64,000 nt of DNA, taken from assembly GCF_048128805.1 (NCBI RefSeq), contig NC_136004.1:16988185-17052184 (forward strand), read 5' to 3'. Positions 1-14,000 of this stretch are shown piece by piece. Source of the DNA: Centroberyx gerrardi. Lineage: Eukaryota > Chordata > Actinopteri > Beryciformes > Berycidae. The notes under the pieces were generated by a model, which saw nothing but the letters and a program-made list of their open reading frames with translations, was not told where the DNA came from and ran no database searches. Positions within the stretch are counted from its first letter, which is position 1, and the number at the start of each line of letters is the position of its first letter. The translations under genes were made by a program, and so were the position numbers.

Positions 1-464
1 TTTATAGTTTCCCCCCTGCATACAAGGAGACCTTTCGCTCTCAGATGATTCCCGTGTTTTTGTCACATTGACTTGTCGGATAGTTCAGTGACTGTGTCCA
101 CGCTGCATGTTAAGTGTGCTTTCTTTTCCTCATGATGACACTGAGAACAGATGGGGTTTGATGCCCCTGGGTATCAGAACCTCTTTTTGGGGTTAGACAA
201 CTTTTAGCCTAAATCGTCTTTATTGTGATACTAATAGTAGTCAATCAATTGCAATTAAGTGTGTTTGCAAAAAAAAAAAAAAAATCCATTATCTCATATT
301 CAGGGGCAACTGTTTGAATGAAATATAGGGCTCCTCGTATAGGAGTTGGTATTGGTGGGGTGGAGAGCTCAGTATGCTGGAAACAGATTGTCTGTAGCCA
401 GGCTCTCCTCTTCAAACCATCAGCCTTCTGCCAAACCATTTGGTGGTTTCGGAAGAACAGATAA

Positions 465-469
465 TGTGT

Positions 470-519
<50 letters not shown>
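465..519 (+). repeat. (TG)n microsatellite
   Basis: About 55 bp of TG dinucleotides with one interruption near 474. It creates meaningless Cys-Val and Thr-His reading frames on both strands. Confidence 0.95.
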
Positions 520-522
<3 letters not shown>

Positions 523-610
523 ACCCACATCAACCTCACATAAAGCAGTTGGCAAATATGTGAGCAGTTATGGTATAGCTGGTTTCTAATACTGTAGTGC
601 CGCTCACCAG

Positions 611-660
611 AAGATAAGATAAGATAGCACTTTATTAATCTCCTTGGGGAAATAGAATAG
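611..660. repeat. dispersed repeat remnant (GATAA run plus CTTTATTAATC motif)
   Basis: Three GATAA units are followed by a CTTTATT...CTTGGGGAAAT stretch. This pairing recurs widely in teleost genomes as the end of interspersed repeats. I cannot assign a family from so short a piece. Confidence 0.4.
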
Positions 661-2550
661 AAAGAATAATTAGAGTTACTACAATAAAACAAGATCAGAA
701 GTCAACAGAGATCAAATGGAGCCCTTGTCACCTTTTAGTTTTTGCTGACTGCCAAACTGATTAGAGAAAAGCTTTCTTTCAGAGCCATTTATCCTGATGA
801 ATCTCAACAGAGTTCTGCTTTACAGAAAGATTACCCCAGACCAACTGTTCTTTGCTCCCACATATTGGCTAAATAGGATAGGATAACATCGAAAAGCATA
901 TCAAATTACTGTCTTGAAATAAGGCCTCTGAAATTTTATTGATTGCTTATATGTCATATAAAACCTGCCCTGTAGGGTTCAATTGATATCGATTTTTGAA
1001 TTGTGATAGTGATATTCTTGGATTGAAGCGGTCAATATTTTGTTATATTTATATTTAATGTCTTTAAATATGATCATTTTCATGCCAAAAACATCCCAAA
1101 ATTACAAAGTATCCCACCAAATTTTATTCTTGTCAGGGTAAAAAAAGAGGAAAAGCCTCTGAAACGGCATTTAGACCACAGGATACTAAAACTCTCCATT
1201 TAAACCCAAGATAATCATAATAACAGAAACATATTCAGGCGTTCATATGTGGAATCTAATTAAAGTATCACATTAGAACCAATTCAGGTTCAGACAAACT
1301 GCTTCATATCTTTCATATCCACTATATCAGAGGTGGATGATGTAGTGGATATATAGTCCACCTTAATATAAGGCAAATATTGGCCTGATATCTCTGCAAA
1401 CTGATTGATGTGTCTTACCCCGCTGCCCTGTGTATCACCATTGTCCTACAGCAGTGTGTACTTTGTGGTCGCTACAGTGGAGGTTCTTGTTTTACCTCTA
1501 TTTGTTCAGGGAAGGGTTTTTCTCAATATCAGCAACACCTCGCTTAACATTTGTACATTTACACACCTTGACACCTGGGAGCTTCCCAGTACGACCGCAG
1601 TCTTCTGCTGTTGTTGGTGTTGGTCACTGAGAAACTCCCCTGGAGCGATGCCTTGCTCAAGAGGCGTCTCAGAGCGTTACTCATTCACTTTTCCTGGCAC
1701 AGGACAGACCACTTTAGAGTTGATTGATTTCTGTCCTGGCCCGGACTGTAGTTCTGTCTCTGAATATCTCATAAACTACAAGACTTTAAGTTATGCAACA
1801 CAAACAAAGACATAAAAATCACATCTGGGACCTTGTGAAGATTTTCAGAGTCCTGTCTTATCAGTGGAGACCAGACCCTTCCTGCCTCCTCCGTGCTGCA
1901 AAGGCCTGACTCAGATTCACTCACAGGAGCTTTTTCAGGCTCACCACATCACTGCTTTACCACAAATGCAAGCCATGCCATATACGCTGTGGTTGAGTGT
2001 AGATGGACCACCGAAACAGTCCGTCTTGTTGACCTCTAGTGTGGCAGCTGCACACACAAGATCATTTAAAGACGACATTTCATGGAAGGAATTAACTCTA
2101 GTATAGCACGCTGCACATCATTCACTGTAGAAAAGTGTCATTTGTCCAGATGACTAAACAAAAATCAACTGCAGCTACATGGTGATTCTAACACTTTGGA
2201 TTAGGTTGGTTTGTTTGAAATAGTGTTTCAGATTAAGCCATTCCCATTAAGCAAAAATTAAAACGCTTCAGGCTGAATTTTGCAAAAATGGCACGGGTAA
2301 TACTAAGATTTTTGCTGTTGTTTGCTTTTCTCCCTTTCTTTCTTATCATTTTGTGTGGGTTATGCCATATGGTGTTTCTTGGCTGCGAGTTCTCACATTC
2401 TCGTTGTCCAGTTGGTCATGTGCCACCAGACCTGGATCTGAGCCATGATCCACTGAATGGAGGACGTATGTGACAGAGATCAGTAGAATAATCTTCTGAC
2501 ACAAAGTTGGTTTGAAAGAGACCCCTTATTTGCCTTAGCTTTGATATGGA

Positions 2551-2608
2551 TTCTCTCTCTCTCTCGCTCTCTCTCTCTCCCTCTCTCTCTCTCGCTCTCT
2601 CTCTCTCT
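2551..2608 (+). repeat. (CT)n microsatellite
   Basis: About 58 bp of CT units with a few single-base interruptions. It lies 80 bp before a long GA tract of complementary sequence. Confidence 0.95.
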
Positions 2609-2685
2609 GATTGTGCGCCTTCCTCTCTCTTCCTGTGTATCACACGTGTGCACGTCACACACAAATACACACCTGTGTTTGCTCA

Positions 2686-2846
<161 letters not shown>

Positions 2847-4438
2847 ATAAACATGCAGGCCACAGAGAGCTGCGCCATTCATTTACTTTTCTCTATCACT
2901 CACTTTTTTTTAACGCTGGCTGCTTACTCAGGATAAGGTTTCAGGCAGCAATCAGTATGATAATTCACCAGTCTTGGGGCAGCCTCTCTCTATGTTTTCT
3001 GCTTACAGTAATAGAGATTTTTTTTTTGGATTCCAGTTAGCATATTGATAGAGAGCATGAATACAGATTAGATATCAATTAGAGCCAAGTGCACAGATGT
3101 ATGACACTGCACTGCAGGCACCGGCAGCAGGGAAACCCTCTGTTGTTATTGTTGTCATAGATACTGATACAGATTATTACACAGAGGCCAATATATACTG
3201 TTTTTGACCTCGTTAATTGAATATATGCATGATCAGGTTTGGTTTGAATGAGATGGGATTACCTGTGTCCAGAGAAATGCAATACTACAAAAATGAGAAC
3301 TTTGATGCACACTATGGCCTATAATGGTCTGTGCTCAAGTAATAACATGGGGATTTATTGTTATATATGATGATCAAACTGCATTAAAATATACAAACTG
3401 TCATCACTTTGAAGGTTAAAGTTGCCTCCACATTGTTTTATTCAGTCTCATCAGATATAAACTCACAACTCTTAAGATAATGGAAAAATGACCACCATCC
3501 ATTATTCAATTATAATTCAAATTATAGAAATATAATTCAAATATATAGTTACAATTCATAATTCTGATTCAAGTATATAGTTCTGTGTGGGTGGCTTAAA
3601 TTACATAACTGTGATGATTTTTCTTTTTCTCTTCTTTTTTTTCATTCATTGGCCAGTGACCACAGAGATGATGAATAATGGAGGATGGATGTTAATGGAT
3701 GGGGTATTCTCTCTGGCTCTTATTTCTTGGCTCTGCTGTTGCAGGAGTTAATTGGAATACTCTGAAGATCTTTTATCACTCTAGCCAATCCCTCCAGGCT
3801 GTAGTTGTGGGTTAGAGGAGCTTCAGCAGGCACTGCTGCTGTAACAGAGAGGTAGAATGATTCTTGTCGGGGAAAACACAGTTATTTTACCTTTAAATTC
3901 TTTCTATTGGAAACTCTGTACTGTACATTTGTGGTGGCAGTGTCAAAGTAAATCTGGCTACTCTTGATGTTTAATTTTAGATAGATTTATGCTTTGATGA
4001 TATTAAATTAATCACAGGACTCTGTGCCTGGATAATCCTTTAGATGACGAAGGTACAGTACGCCTGGATATTATTAGTTACTGTAGTCAGCAAGCTGCAG
4101 TCGCCTCTGTTTATTTCGGAGGTGAATGAGTGTTGTTGACGCATCTTAGGCGGAAGTGATACACTGTGTGACACATGCTGTCTCCATAGAAACCTGCAGG
4201 TTGTCTGGTAAGACACCTCGCCGTATAAATTCCACAGTGGCTTGATCTGGAGATCTGGAGTCCAGACTGATGAGAAAATACAGCCAATAAAACTCAAGGA
4301 GGAGTCTGTGTCCTCCAGTTCGCAAATCAATCAACCTTACCTATGTTTTATTATGTGGAGGATCCTGTCATGTGCACTCAGAAAGAGACCTAGTGCATTA
4401 ATAGCAACTCCCCTGCATTTTGTGTGTACTTGAGTGTG

Positions 4439-4448
<10 letters not shown>

Positions 4449-4482
<34 letters not shown>
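4449..4482 (+). repeat. (TG)n microsatellite
   Basis: TG dinucleotide run preceded by a short TA run. Confidence 0.9.
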
Positions 4483-4485
<3 letters not shown>

Positions 4486-4935
4486 ATGCAGGCTTTACCA
4501 GTATGATCATGAGCAGCCTGGGTATGCATCAGATCAGACATTGTTTCTGTTGTGTTGGCAGTATGAATCATTTCTGTTGATGCTGAAGATAACAATGCTA
4601 CTGATGCGAATAGGGCAAATCTGCATAATGACTGCTTTCTAATTAGTGAACAGTTTTTTTATGTAAATGTTTCAAGGGGACACAGTTCTGCACATTTGTT
4701 TTCTGAGTGTTTTGTCAACCTCTCTTTCGAGAGTGAGAGATTAACAAATGTGGATGAATCAATTTTAGGTTTCATCTTGCATCAGCGCTCAGTGGGCAGA
4801 TATTTCTCAGTACATCGAAGAAAAAACAAGTTGTTTATGTCAAACAATGAAATCTGAAATCTCCATTATCTGTGTTACTGCCAGTGTGTGTGTGTGTCAC
4901 GGTGTTTTATGTATGGAAATGAACCCTATATGCAC

Positions 4936-4936
<1 letters not shown>

Positions 4937-4970
<34 letters not shown>
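4937..4970 (+). repeat. (TG)n microsatellite
   Basis: Pure TG dinucleotide run. Confidence 0.9.
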
Positions 4971-4971
<1 letters not shown>

Positions 4972-6442
4972 TCTATCAATTTAAGACTTGCTGGCATTAT
5001 GATCCAAGCACACAGAGCACGTAACACCTATAAAGCTTTTTCAGCAGTCCATGAAGTTGAGCCCAAGAGGAATTTCTCACCTGAAAATAAAGGTTAATGT
5101 TCCAAAACGTATATATGGAGTGAGCTGTAAATATCAACCGATGAAAAGTTATATTGTTGGCCAGTCGACTGCTTCATGACCAGTGAGCTCGCTCACAATG
5201 AAGAGATTTGCTCACGAAACCGAAGGATTGTCTCGTTGAATCAGAGCATGGACAGGAAGACGAGAGGCACACTGGAAGAAAAGTCAAGACGGGGCAATGG
5301 GAACCTCGACCAGTGGAGCGAACAGCTGTGTATGTGTGTGTGTGTCAGTGAGTGTGTCTGTCAGTGAGTGTGTGTCTGTGTGTGTAACTGATTGTCTGGG
5401 GAAGAGAGAAAAAGACAAGAAATGCAATTGGTGGCCATAGGTTTGATCTCACTGAGAGGCACTTCAAAATGTCAGTCAGGGTTCTGAGTGTTTCAGGTTC
5501 CTGCCGCTAATATCCAATGCCTAATAGAAGTGTATGACTGTGTGTGTGTGTGTGTGTGTTCTTGGTATGTGTATCTGAGCCGGAGCATGTGCAGATGTGT
5601 ATTTCTGTAGAAGGTGGACTGGGCTGCTCTTTTCTGTAGGCAGTGTAATATCTCCGCTGTGGACAGACTCATTACAACAGGAAATTACAGCTATCTGTGT
5701 GGCTGCGTCCGGAGCTTGATGTTATATTCCCCATGCAGATTACAGAGCGGTGCCCACACACCGACATGTCTCCATAGCCACGGGGGGATTGATTTATCAG
5801 TCATCCTAACTATAGGTCTGTAGTCGCTCTCCATCCTTGCGGTCAGATCAGCGAGGAGAAGAGCGCTGACGACAAAACCAAGAGTTCCTAATGAGCGTTG
5901 CCTTGTGAACAAACGCAGCCGCCTGCCTCCGGTTTGTTTTTTTCCAGAAGTTGGGCGTGCGTGAGTAGGATTTCATCAGCATTTGACGTAACAGAATCAA
6001 TTGCTCCCTTTGAGCGCGATAAGCCATTCAGAAAGGGGGTCTCTGAGGGATGAACGAACCCCCCCTCCCCCCCCTTTACCCATCCACCTCCACCTCCATT
6101 TCCCAGTAGAGGTACTTGGGATGAGAGCTGGTGACTCATCCTTCAACTTAACATGCACTCTTCCCACTCACGACCACCTCACTGTCTTTCTTCCCCTAAA
6201 CTTTTCTCTGTACCCCCGTGCCCCTTCTCCCTCTGTTAACGTCATTAAGAGCCCTGGCTGCACCTTTTGTCCTTTTACACAAGATATTCATTTGTTTTAT
6301 AAAGGCTTAGGTCTTAATTCTTTTTGGAAATATGTTTTACCGCTCACTCAAACTCTCACCAACACACCCTAACGCATTGTTTGTATGCCAGTTGTAGCAT
6401 ATTAATGGATGAGTCATCCGGCATCTGCCATGTCATTCACAG

Positions 6443-7975
6443 GTGAAGCAGATTATGGAGGAAGCTGTCACCAGGAAATTTGTTCATGAAGACAGCAGCC
6501 ATATCGTCTCCTTTTGTGGTAAGTAAGCAAACACAATACAATTTAAAACATGCAATTTTTGCTCTTTTATAACCTCTTTTGAGTTGGAACAAATCTGCAT
6601 CCCAGAATAGAGCTTGATTTTCTTTTTTTATTGGAAATCACAGTTGACGTACCTCAAGGCCTATGAATCATCTCATTTGCATTTTAGTGTTTTACCTACC
6701 TTTCATTTCATGCTGATCTTATACATTTCGTGGTATGACAATGACTATGAAATTTTGCTATCTTTACCTTTAGCTACTCACTTTGGCTTTATGTTACTGT
6801 CTTTAATTCATTACCTTATGCTGCTGTCTGTACTTATCTGTCGTGACGTGATTTCGGATGAAGTTCAACTGATAATATCTTTGTGTTTTAAGTTGAAAAT
6901 GTAGTTCGGCATTAGGTTGTTTGCATTGTGTTGATCTTGGTCCAATAACAAGCTGTGGAATATATGTGCAACTTAACCTCTTCAGTGATAAGGGGGGGAG
7001 TTTATCTCAAACAGTGGGATCTTAGCTGCTACTGTAATAATGAAGAGGCACAACATCCCTATCCAAGTGTAAAATCAGTGTGTAATAATAAAGGCCACTT
7101 AAAGGCTAGTATTTCACCAAATGTTTTTCTTTGTGCCTCCAAATGGTGCTGATGGAGCGCAGTAGGGTTTGTGTGAAAAGCACACTGCCCACATACAGGT
7201 ACCAGCAGGCAGTCACACTAGTCAGATGTCTGGCTCAGTGGCGCTCTACATACCGGTCTGCGGCTGTAATCAGTAATGAGATATGTTTGGGGATTTCAGT
7301 GTTGTTAACGTGACTCTCAAAGTTTTCAGCCTGCAGAGAATTTGAGATTTTTATTACTTGGAAGCACTGTGTGCAGAGAAAGACTGTTCTTTACTGACAT
7401 AATGTTTAATCCCCATGATGATTATGACTTTCTAAGATTTAATGGTGCTAACCTCAGTGTAATAACTGTTATGGTTAATGTTGCGCGATTTCATATAGTC
7501 AAGCACCCGAGTCCCCGAGGCGACCCAAATCATGTTTAGAGTTGGTTTGATAAAAACAAGCCACTTGAATAAATCTAGGAAAAATCTTGTTATTGCATAA
7601 AAATGTGAAAATCTGTGAGACATTTCCTTGATACAGAATTAAGTAGCTCATTACCATGTAGAGTCGTGCTGGTGAATCAACCGTCTACAGTGCAGTGGGC
7701 ATCTAACCGCTGGCATATACTGTATGTATGAGAAACTATGGCATATAATGACTGTCTGCACTACTAGATCTCTATAGGCCTATCTGCTCTATATGGTTTA
7801 ATTTCATACTGGCTCGGATACAGTACATTGCACTGACTTGATGTGGAGGTGGGTGACACCTCTAATATAGCACCATTCTATCAACTAATGAGAAATTAAA
7901 GCTAAAATCTGTATTACTGTAAATCACACATCCACCAATAGTAGTCAGACCAACAGTTAAGATAGTCGCAACACA

Positions 7976-8017
<42 letters not shown>

Positions 8018-11000
8018 TGTTGTGTATTAGAACAAAGTACTAGAGAGAGACCATTACCTCTAACAGGGATGAAGGACAAATACTAAAATCACAGTGACCC
8101 ATAGCTTTTTTCTTTCATAAAACCACAATTTCACAAGCATATGAGCTTGATACGGTCAAAAGAAAAATATAGTGAAGATATAAGTGAAAATGGAGTGAAA
8201 GGTTCAGATTCAGCATCTGGGTCAAGGCACAGAGGAGGAAGATTGAAATGATTCCCCAATTTTTTACTGGAATAAATACTAAATTCCCTGCAAAATCAGT
8301 TTCAGGGGCCATAAAAACGTGTTTTGTTGGACCAGCACAGTGGATTTTCATACTGTTGAGAGAGGAGGAAAGTAAATGATGTTAGACACAAGCCAACTAC
8401 TCATTGATCAGTTTTAGAGTTTTAATTTTCCATTAATGGAGTGGATGGCAAAAATAAAACTGAGATAGGAACTGAGATAGGGAGATAAATAGCAGTGTGC
8501 TCTTGGAGGGTTATGAAATGAATTTGTCATATAGCATTGATTTTTATTATGGTATGTTGTAAATTCTACTTTTTTCTTTTATGTTGCTCAAAGTTGCAGT
8601 GTTGCCATGCTATGGAGGCATTGTATGTCCTGTATGTGTTTCCATTAGCGCTTTCATGTTGGTGTCATCAGTTTTGCTGGCCTGCGGTACGGACATCATC
8701 CATTGTCCCATCCTTATAGCCTGTAAATGTGAGGTTTTAACAGCTGCTGGTCAACTGAGTGCACCCCCCCCCTACTACCACAACACAACACAGCACAGCA
8801 GACATGTAGCAGTTCAGGAAGACCTTCTCCACTCACTATTTTTCAGCCAGCGCTCTCCTCCTGTGATCTTTGTTGTGGCTCTTATTGGTTCACTGTCTGC
8901 CTCAGCGCTTGTCTGTTGAGAGATCACAGTGTGGAGGATGGGCGCAGAGCAGAGGCGTGGCTCGGCCAGCTCACCAGGGAGTAATTAGCCTCTACCATCA
9001 TGGCTGCTTTTATGAGTTGCCAAGGCAGAATCTAAATGGCAACCGAAGCTTACGCTGTCTGACGAATGTGCGTCAAAACGGCATTGTTGATTTGAGCTTT
9101 GGAATCATGAAAAGTAATTCAACCAAGCTAAAAATTAGCCTTGTAAATGTGAAGTTTGGTGTTCAGAGTTAATATTATTGATGAATTGAAAAGACGACAT
9201 TTAATCTTAAAGTAAGGTTTGGTTAGCAACTGTCCATTAAATTTTTAATTCTTAATTTTTCAGATGATGATTTGTGAACACCAGCAGTATAGAAACTGAT
9301 GGAGCAGAAATGTGTTCATGTGTGTTAATTGCTGTGATGCCAGCTCACACTGATGTACCGACGGTCCATAGTGTGCTTGGCCGTGTTTAGACCCTGTTTT
9401 GGAGCCTGTGGATGAGGGCTGCTCTGAATGAAGTATCGGTCAGGTCTGTGTCACTGACAACTCAGACACCAAGAGTCTCTTAATGCGCTCAGTTGCCACA
9501 GATACAGGCTGATTAGAGGCAATTTACTCTGGTGGCTGTTATTACCTTTTTACCAAGAGTGACTGGAGAGAGGACCGGTCTTACTTAGACACTCATTTCC
9601 TGTGTAGCACATTTAACAGCTATTCATGATTGCTGTTGTGGAAAATTGTGTGGATAAAGCATTTATCTCTGAAAATGTACAGAAAATGTTGACATTAAGA
9701 TAATTACCGCCCTCATATGTGTAATACGCTATGTGATCCTGACCCGTCTGTTACACTGTGCTCTTTATGTTTTTATTAATTTGTGACCTACAGTGATAAA
9801 GAGATTTCCCAAGTGTGGGGTAAACAAAGTATTAATACTAACGCTGCCACTGATGGCACTAACGCTGTAAAGGTTTGAGCTTCTGCTGTGGCTACCCGTA
9901 TTTAAAAGGTCTGCACCCGCTGCACTGTGAGACTCTTTTGCCATCTGAGTCTAGTTAGCACAAATGATGAGAGAGTAAGGAGGGTGCGCTATATAGGGCG
10001 ACCTTTTAATGTTATGCTTTGTTCTGACATTTAGCTTCTTGCTCTCATAATGACAAGGAAAAAACACAGAGTGGCACATAGAGATAAGAGGCGAAAACGC
10101 AGGAAGAGAGAAAGAAGAAAAGATCAACAGAGATATGGAGAGGATGTTGAGGACACGTTTCAGAATAGTCTCCAAAATACAAAAACGTGAAATTTTCCAA
10201 GCTGACGGCTCTGAAGACGTTTTTGTTTTGGAAGTGAAAAGTAAAACCCTGTTAACAAGGTGATAATGGTAGCGAGCGACAGAGTGACGTAGAGACTCAG
10301 AGAGAGTGGAAAACTGACTCAGACAGACGCACAGAGAGACAGGATGGGGGAAGGAGAGGAGCCGTATCTGAAGGAGGGAGAGATGTTGATGCTGATGAAT
10401 CGCAGCCCCTCCTTCCTCTCCTCTCTCCCAGAGCTGGATCGCTCCATCAACATGGGTTTCCATGACAACCCCAGCCTTCCCCCTGACCCCATGTGAACAG
10501 AGCCACAGGATTAGTCCTGAAAGAGAACTCAAATGTCAACACAGCTCAAGGCGCTGCCACGTAGGCCTTAGATAGAAGAGGGGTGTCTGCTTTTCTGTAC
10601 AGTAGAGTGATTGTGCAAGCGTGTCATCGCGTCATTTATGTTGTTACTAGTGTGTGCGCTGCGGCTTATTGGATAAGCTCTTAGCTTATGCAAAGATGAT
10701 TATGTCAAGGCATAAATGAATAAAAAACAAATTGGCTTATTTCAGACAATTCTCAATGCAGCCTGAAGAGAAAGTCTCATACTATGGAGTATCCTTTACC
10801 TCAGGGGGAAAAAGTGAGAACAAAGCAATTTTCCTAAAATGTAAAAGATCTATAAAAAAAAAAGAAAAATCCAAAATGTAGAAGAATGACTTGATGATAT
10901 AGCTAAAATGTAAATCTGCCAGAGTTATATATTCTCTCAGAGGAGTAATGTTCTCTCAGTTTGACTTATTCCCATGCTATGTAAGCAAGTCTACATGGTG

Positions 11001-14000
11001 TGATATATAGGATAACACTTCATTATCAGTTGCCACAATTGTTTTTGAGCCATGTGCAAAACAGATTCCAGGTGACCGAAAGTTGTTGTAACACCCGGAA
11101 GTGTAGATTTGACAGTTAAAAAAAACTGCTTCAAACTACTAAAATGTGCAAGGCCTAAGTTCTCTATAAGGCTGTTCCTTTCTCTTCATGGTTTGGTTAT
11201 TTGCTGTCATGTTAATTTCTTGTGTTCATTCATTATTGTTGCACTGTACTGGTATATCATTGAAGTTCACTTTGTTAAAGTGTGTTTGCGTGTTTCCAAC
11301 CATGTGTGTCTCCACACAGCTGCAGTGGAGGCATGTGTTCTGCACGGGCTGAAGCGGCGAGCCGCAGGCTTTCTGCGTAGCAACAAGATAGCGGCGCTCT
11401 TCATGAAGGTGGGGAAGAGCTTCGCCCCGGCCGAGGAGCTGTGCAGGAAGGCCCAGGAGCTGGAGCAGATCATCGAGACCAAGTGAGACACACCGCTTCC
11501 ACATACGCACATTGCAGCTCGTTCTCACACATCAAAGCTCACATCAAAGGCTCCAAGCAACAGTATTGAAAACAAATGCTTGTTCTCTTACTTGAAGGGC
11601 TATTTTTTATTTTAAAAGGCTTCAAAATAATCCATATTTATTAGCTGTAATGAATCATGAATCACTGATGTCAGGTTCATGTAGATGCAGTTTTGCTTGT
11701 TAGCAAGGGGGTGCAGGGGAAAGACCTGCATGCAATAGAAAGTTAAGTAGGGTGCTGTCCTCGCTGTGATGGACTGGTGTCTAAGCACATTTTTAACAGA
11801 TGCATTATTTGAAAAATAGCTGGAGGGGGTGCTTTAAAATCCCACACATTGGGTGTAAGAATTTGTTCTTAATTGACTTGCCTTTATAAATAAAGGTCAA
11901 ATTAATAAAAAAAAGTGTTCATAATGTCAATAGGACCTTTTTAAATATGTTATACTTACTCTGTTTAAACTTCCTATATGTTTTAACTCTTGCCCTCTCC
12001 TGCTGCAGACGAACCCAAAGCTTGCAAAGTCAAGACAGCCTGCGGAAGTTGCCGAGACTGCCGAGCCTCGCCCCACAGGCGGTTAAGAACTTGTGGATCC
12101 GCACGGCGCTGTTTGAGAAGGTCCTGGACAAGATCGTCCTTTACCTGGTGGAGAACAGCAGGTGAGTTGAGAAGGTGAAGAATGACATGGCTATGACTGT
12201 TCACGTCAGAAGGAACTCCGTGTTGACTCAGTTTCTGTTACATGTTTGTGTTCCAGTAAATTCTACGAGAAAGAGGCCGTTCTAATGGACCCTGTGGATG
12301 GGCCGATCCTTGCCTCCTTGTTAGGTAATTATCTGTGACACTGTAAGCATTTGTATCAGTACGATGTGGAGATAAAAAAAAGTTTTATTTTGCAATATGT
12401 TAGACTGGTCCTGACTTGTTTTTAGACAGGACACACATTTCTTTGATCAATTAATCATCAAAGCCAAATATTCCACATCAAGGTAGATAGGAAACCACCT
12501 CAAAAACTTTGCTGCAGGATTTTCACTCTGATCTTCTAACATCATGTTTGGGCTTATCCCAGTAGAGTATCAATTTAGCTTCAGTTGGAAAATCGTACAC
12601 AAATATGTAAGATCATGGTGGAAGTCTAACATTTAATTGTTCTCACAGCAGTTCCTAGGACACACTGATGTTGAAAAGTTAGCTGATACTGGACGTTGGT
12701 TGACACAATCTTGCAGTGTGCATCTGCCCCCTGTAATTGTGCATCTTCATTGTGGCAGTTGGACCTTGTGCACTGGAGTACACCAAGATGAAGACAGCTG
12801 ATCATTTCTGGACGGACCCCTCGGCTGATGAGCTGGTGCAGCGACATCGCATCCATGGTGGCCACTGCAGACAGGACTCTCCCACCAAGAGGCCCGCTCT
12901 GTGTGTAAGTAGCAGTAATGATGAGTAAGATGTGGCCATGCAGAATAACACAGTAATAAACCCCTTTTATTTATCTCACCTGCCTGCAGTATGTAGTATT
13001 CTGATACACTAGCAGGCGAACAGAGTGTCAGTGGTGAGATTGATCATGGAAGCTCCCCTCTTAGATCCTCTCTCACCCAGTTAGAGGACCTGCTAAGATC
13101 AGTGCATTAACTGAAGCACAGTGTGTCCCGAGGGAAAGGACAGAGTGTATCTGAAACCCTCACACCAGTTCACTTGTCAAGTTATCAGTGACCCAGTGCA
13201 GGTCAGGATATCTTGCAGTGCACAGCACTATTTACAGTGGAGTGGTGCTTTTTGAAGCGCTGAATATTTGCACGCCCAAGGGAAAGCATAATGGTCTGTG
13301 GCATCAGAAACAGGGTAGGAATGGCTTCAGTACACATTTCGATTATCTCGAATGAATGAAATCTTTATCTTATGTTATGCCATTTGAAGCAGAGGATTTG
13401 GCCAAGGAAACGGCTATACTCTTGTATCATTGTTGCTTGACCTATCGGCTGCCTTTGACACGGTTAACCACCAAATCCTCCTCTCCACACTCGCTGAGCT
13501 TGGCTTCTCAGGATCTGCTCTCCGCTGGTTTGAGTCCTACCTCTCAGGGAGATCCTTTAGAGTGTTTTGGAGAGGGGAAGTGTCTAAATCCCACTGCTTG
13601 TCCACAGGGGTACCTCAAGGGTCAGTGCTTGGACCCCTTCTCTTTTCAATATACACCACCTCACTTGGTGCAGTCATCCACTCACATGGCTTCTCATGCC
13701 ATTCATATGCCGACGATACCCAGCTCCTCCTATCATTCCCGCCAGACGACCCCACAGTCTCGGCACGGATATCGGCATGCCTCGCCGATATCTCGGCATG
13801 GATGAAGGAACGCCACCTTCAGCTTAACCTATCAAAGACTGAGCTCTTTGTCATCCCAGCCAGTCCCTCTGTACAACAACAGATCAGTATCCAGCTCGAA
13901 TCAGCTCAGCTCAGTCCCAAGTCTGCCAGAAACTTGGGTGTCATGATTGATGACCAACTAACCTTTAAGGAGCATGTGGCTTCTGTTGCTCGGTCATGCC

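Noticed and set aside
1405-1815. 136-codon plus-strand frame near the left edge
   Set aside because: Overlapping alternative frames, Cys/Leu-rich random composition and no family resemblance; treated as chance in intronic DNA.
5888-6139. Gly-rich minus-strand frame of 83 codons
   Set aside because: Gly run comes from a C-rich tract at about 6060; no further support.
9951-10532. 193-codon open frame on the minus strand
   Set aside because: No recognisable domain, no matching splice or promoter context, poor composition (Ser/Leu/Ile/His mix), and it overlaps the better-looking short plus-strand frame.
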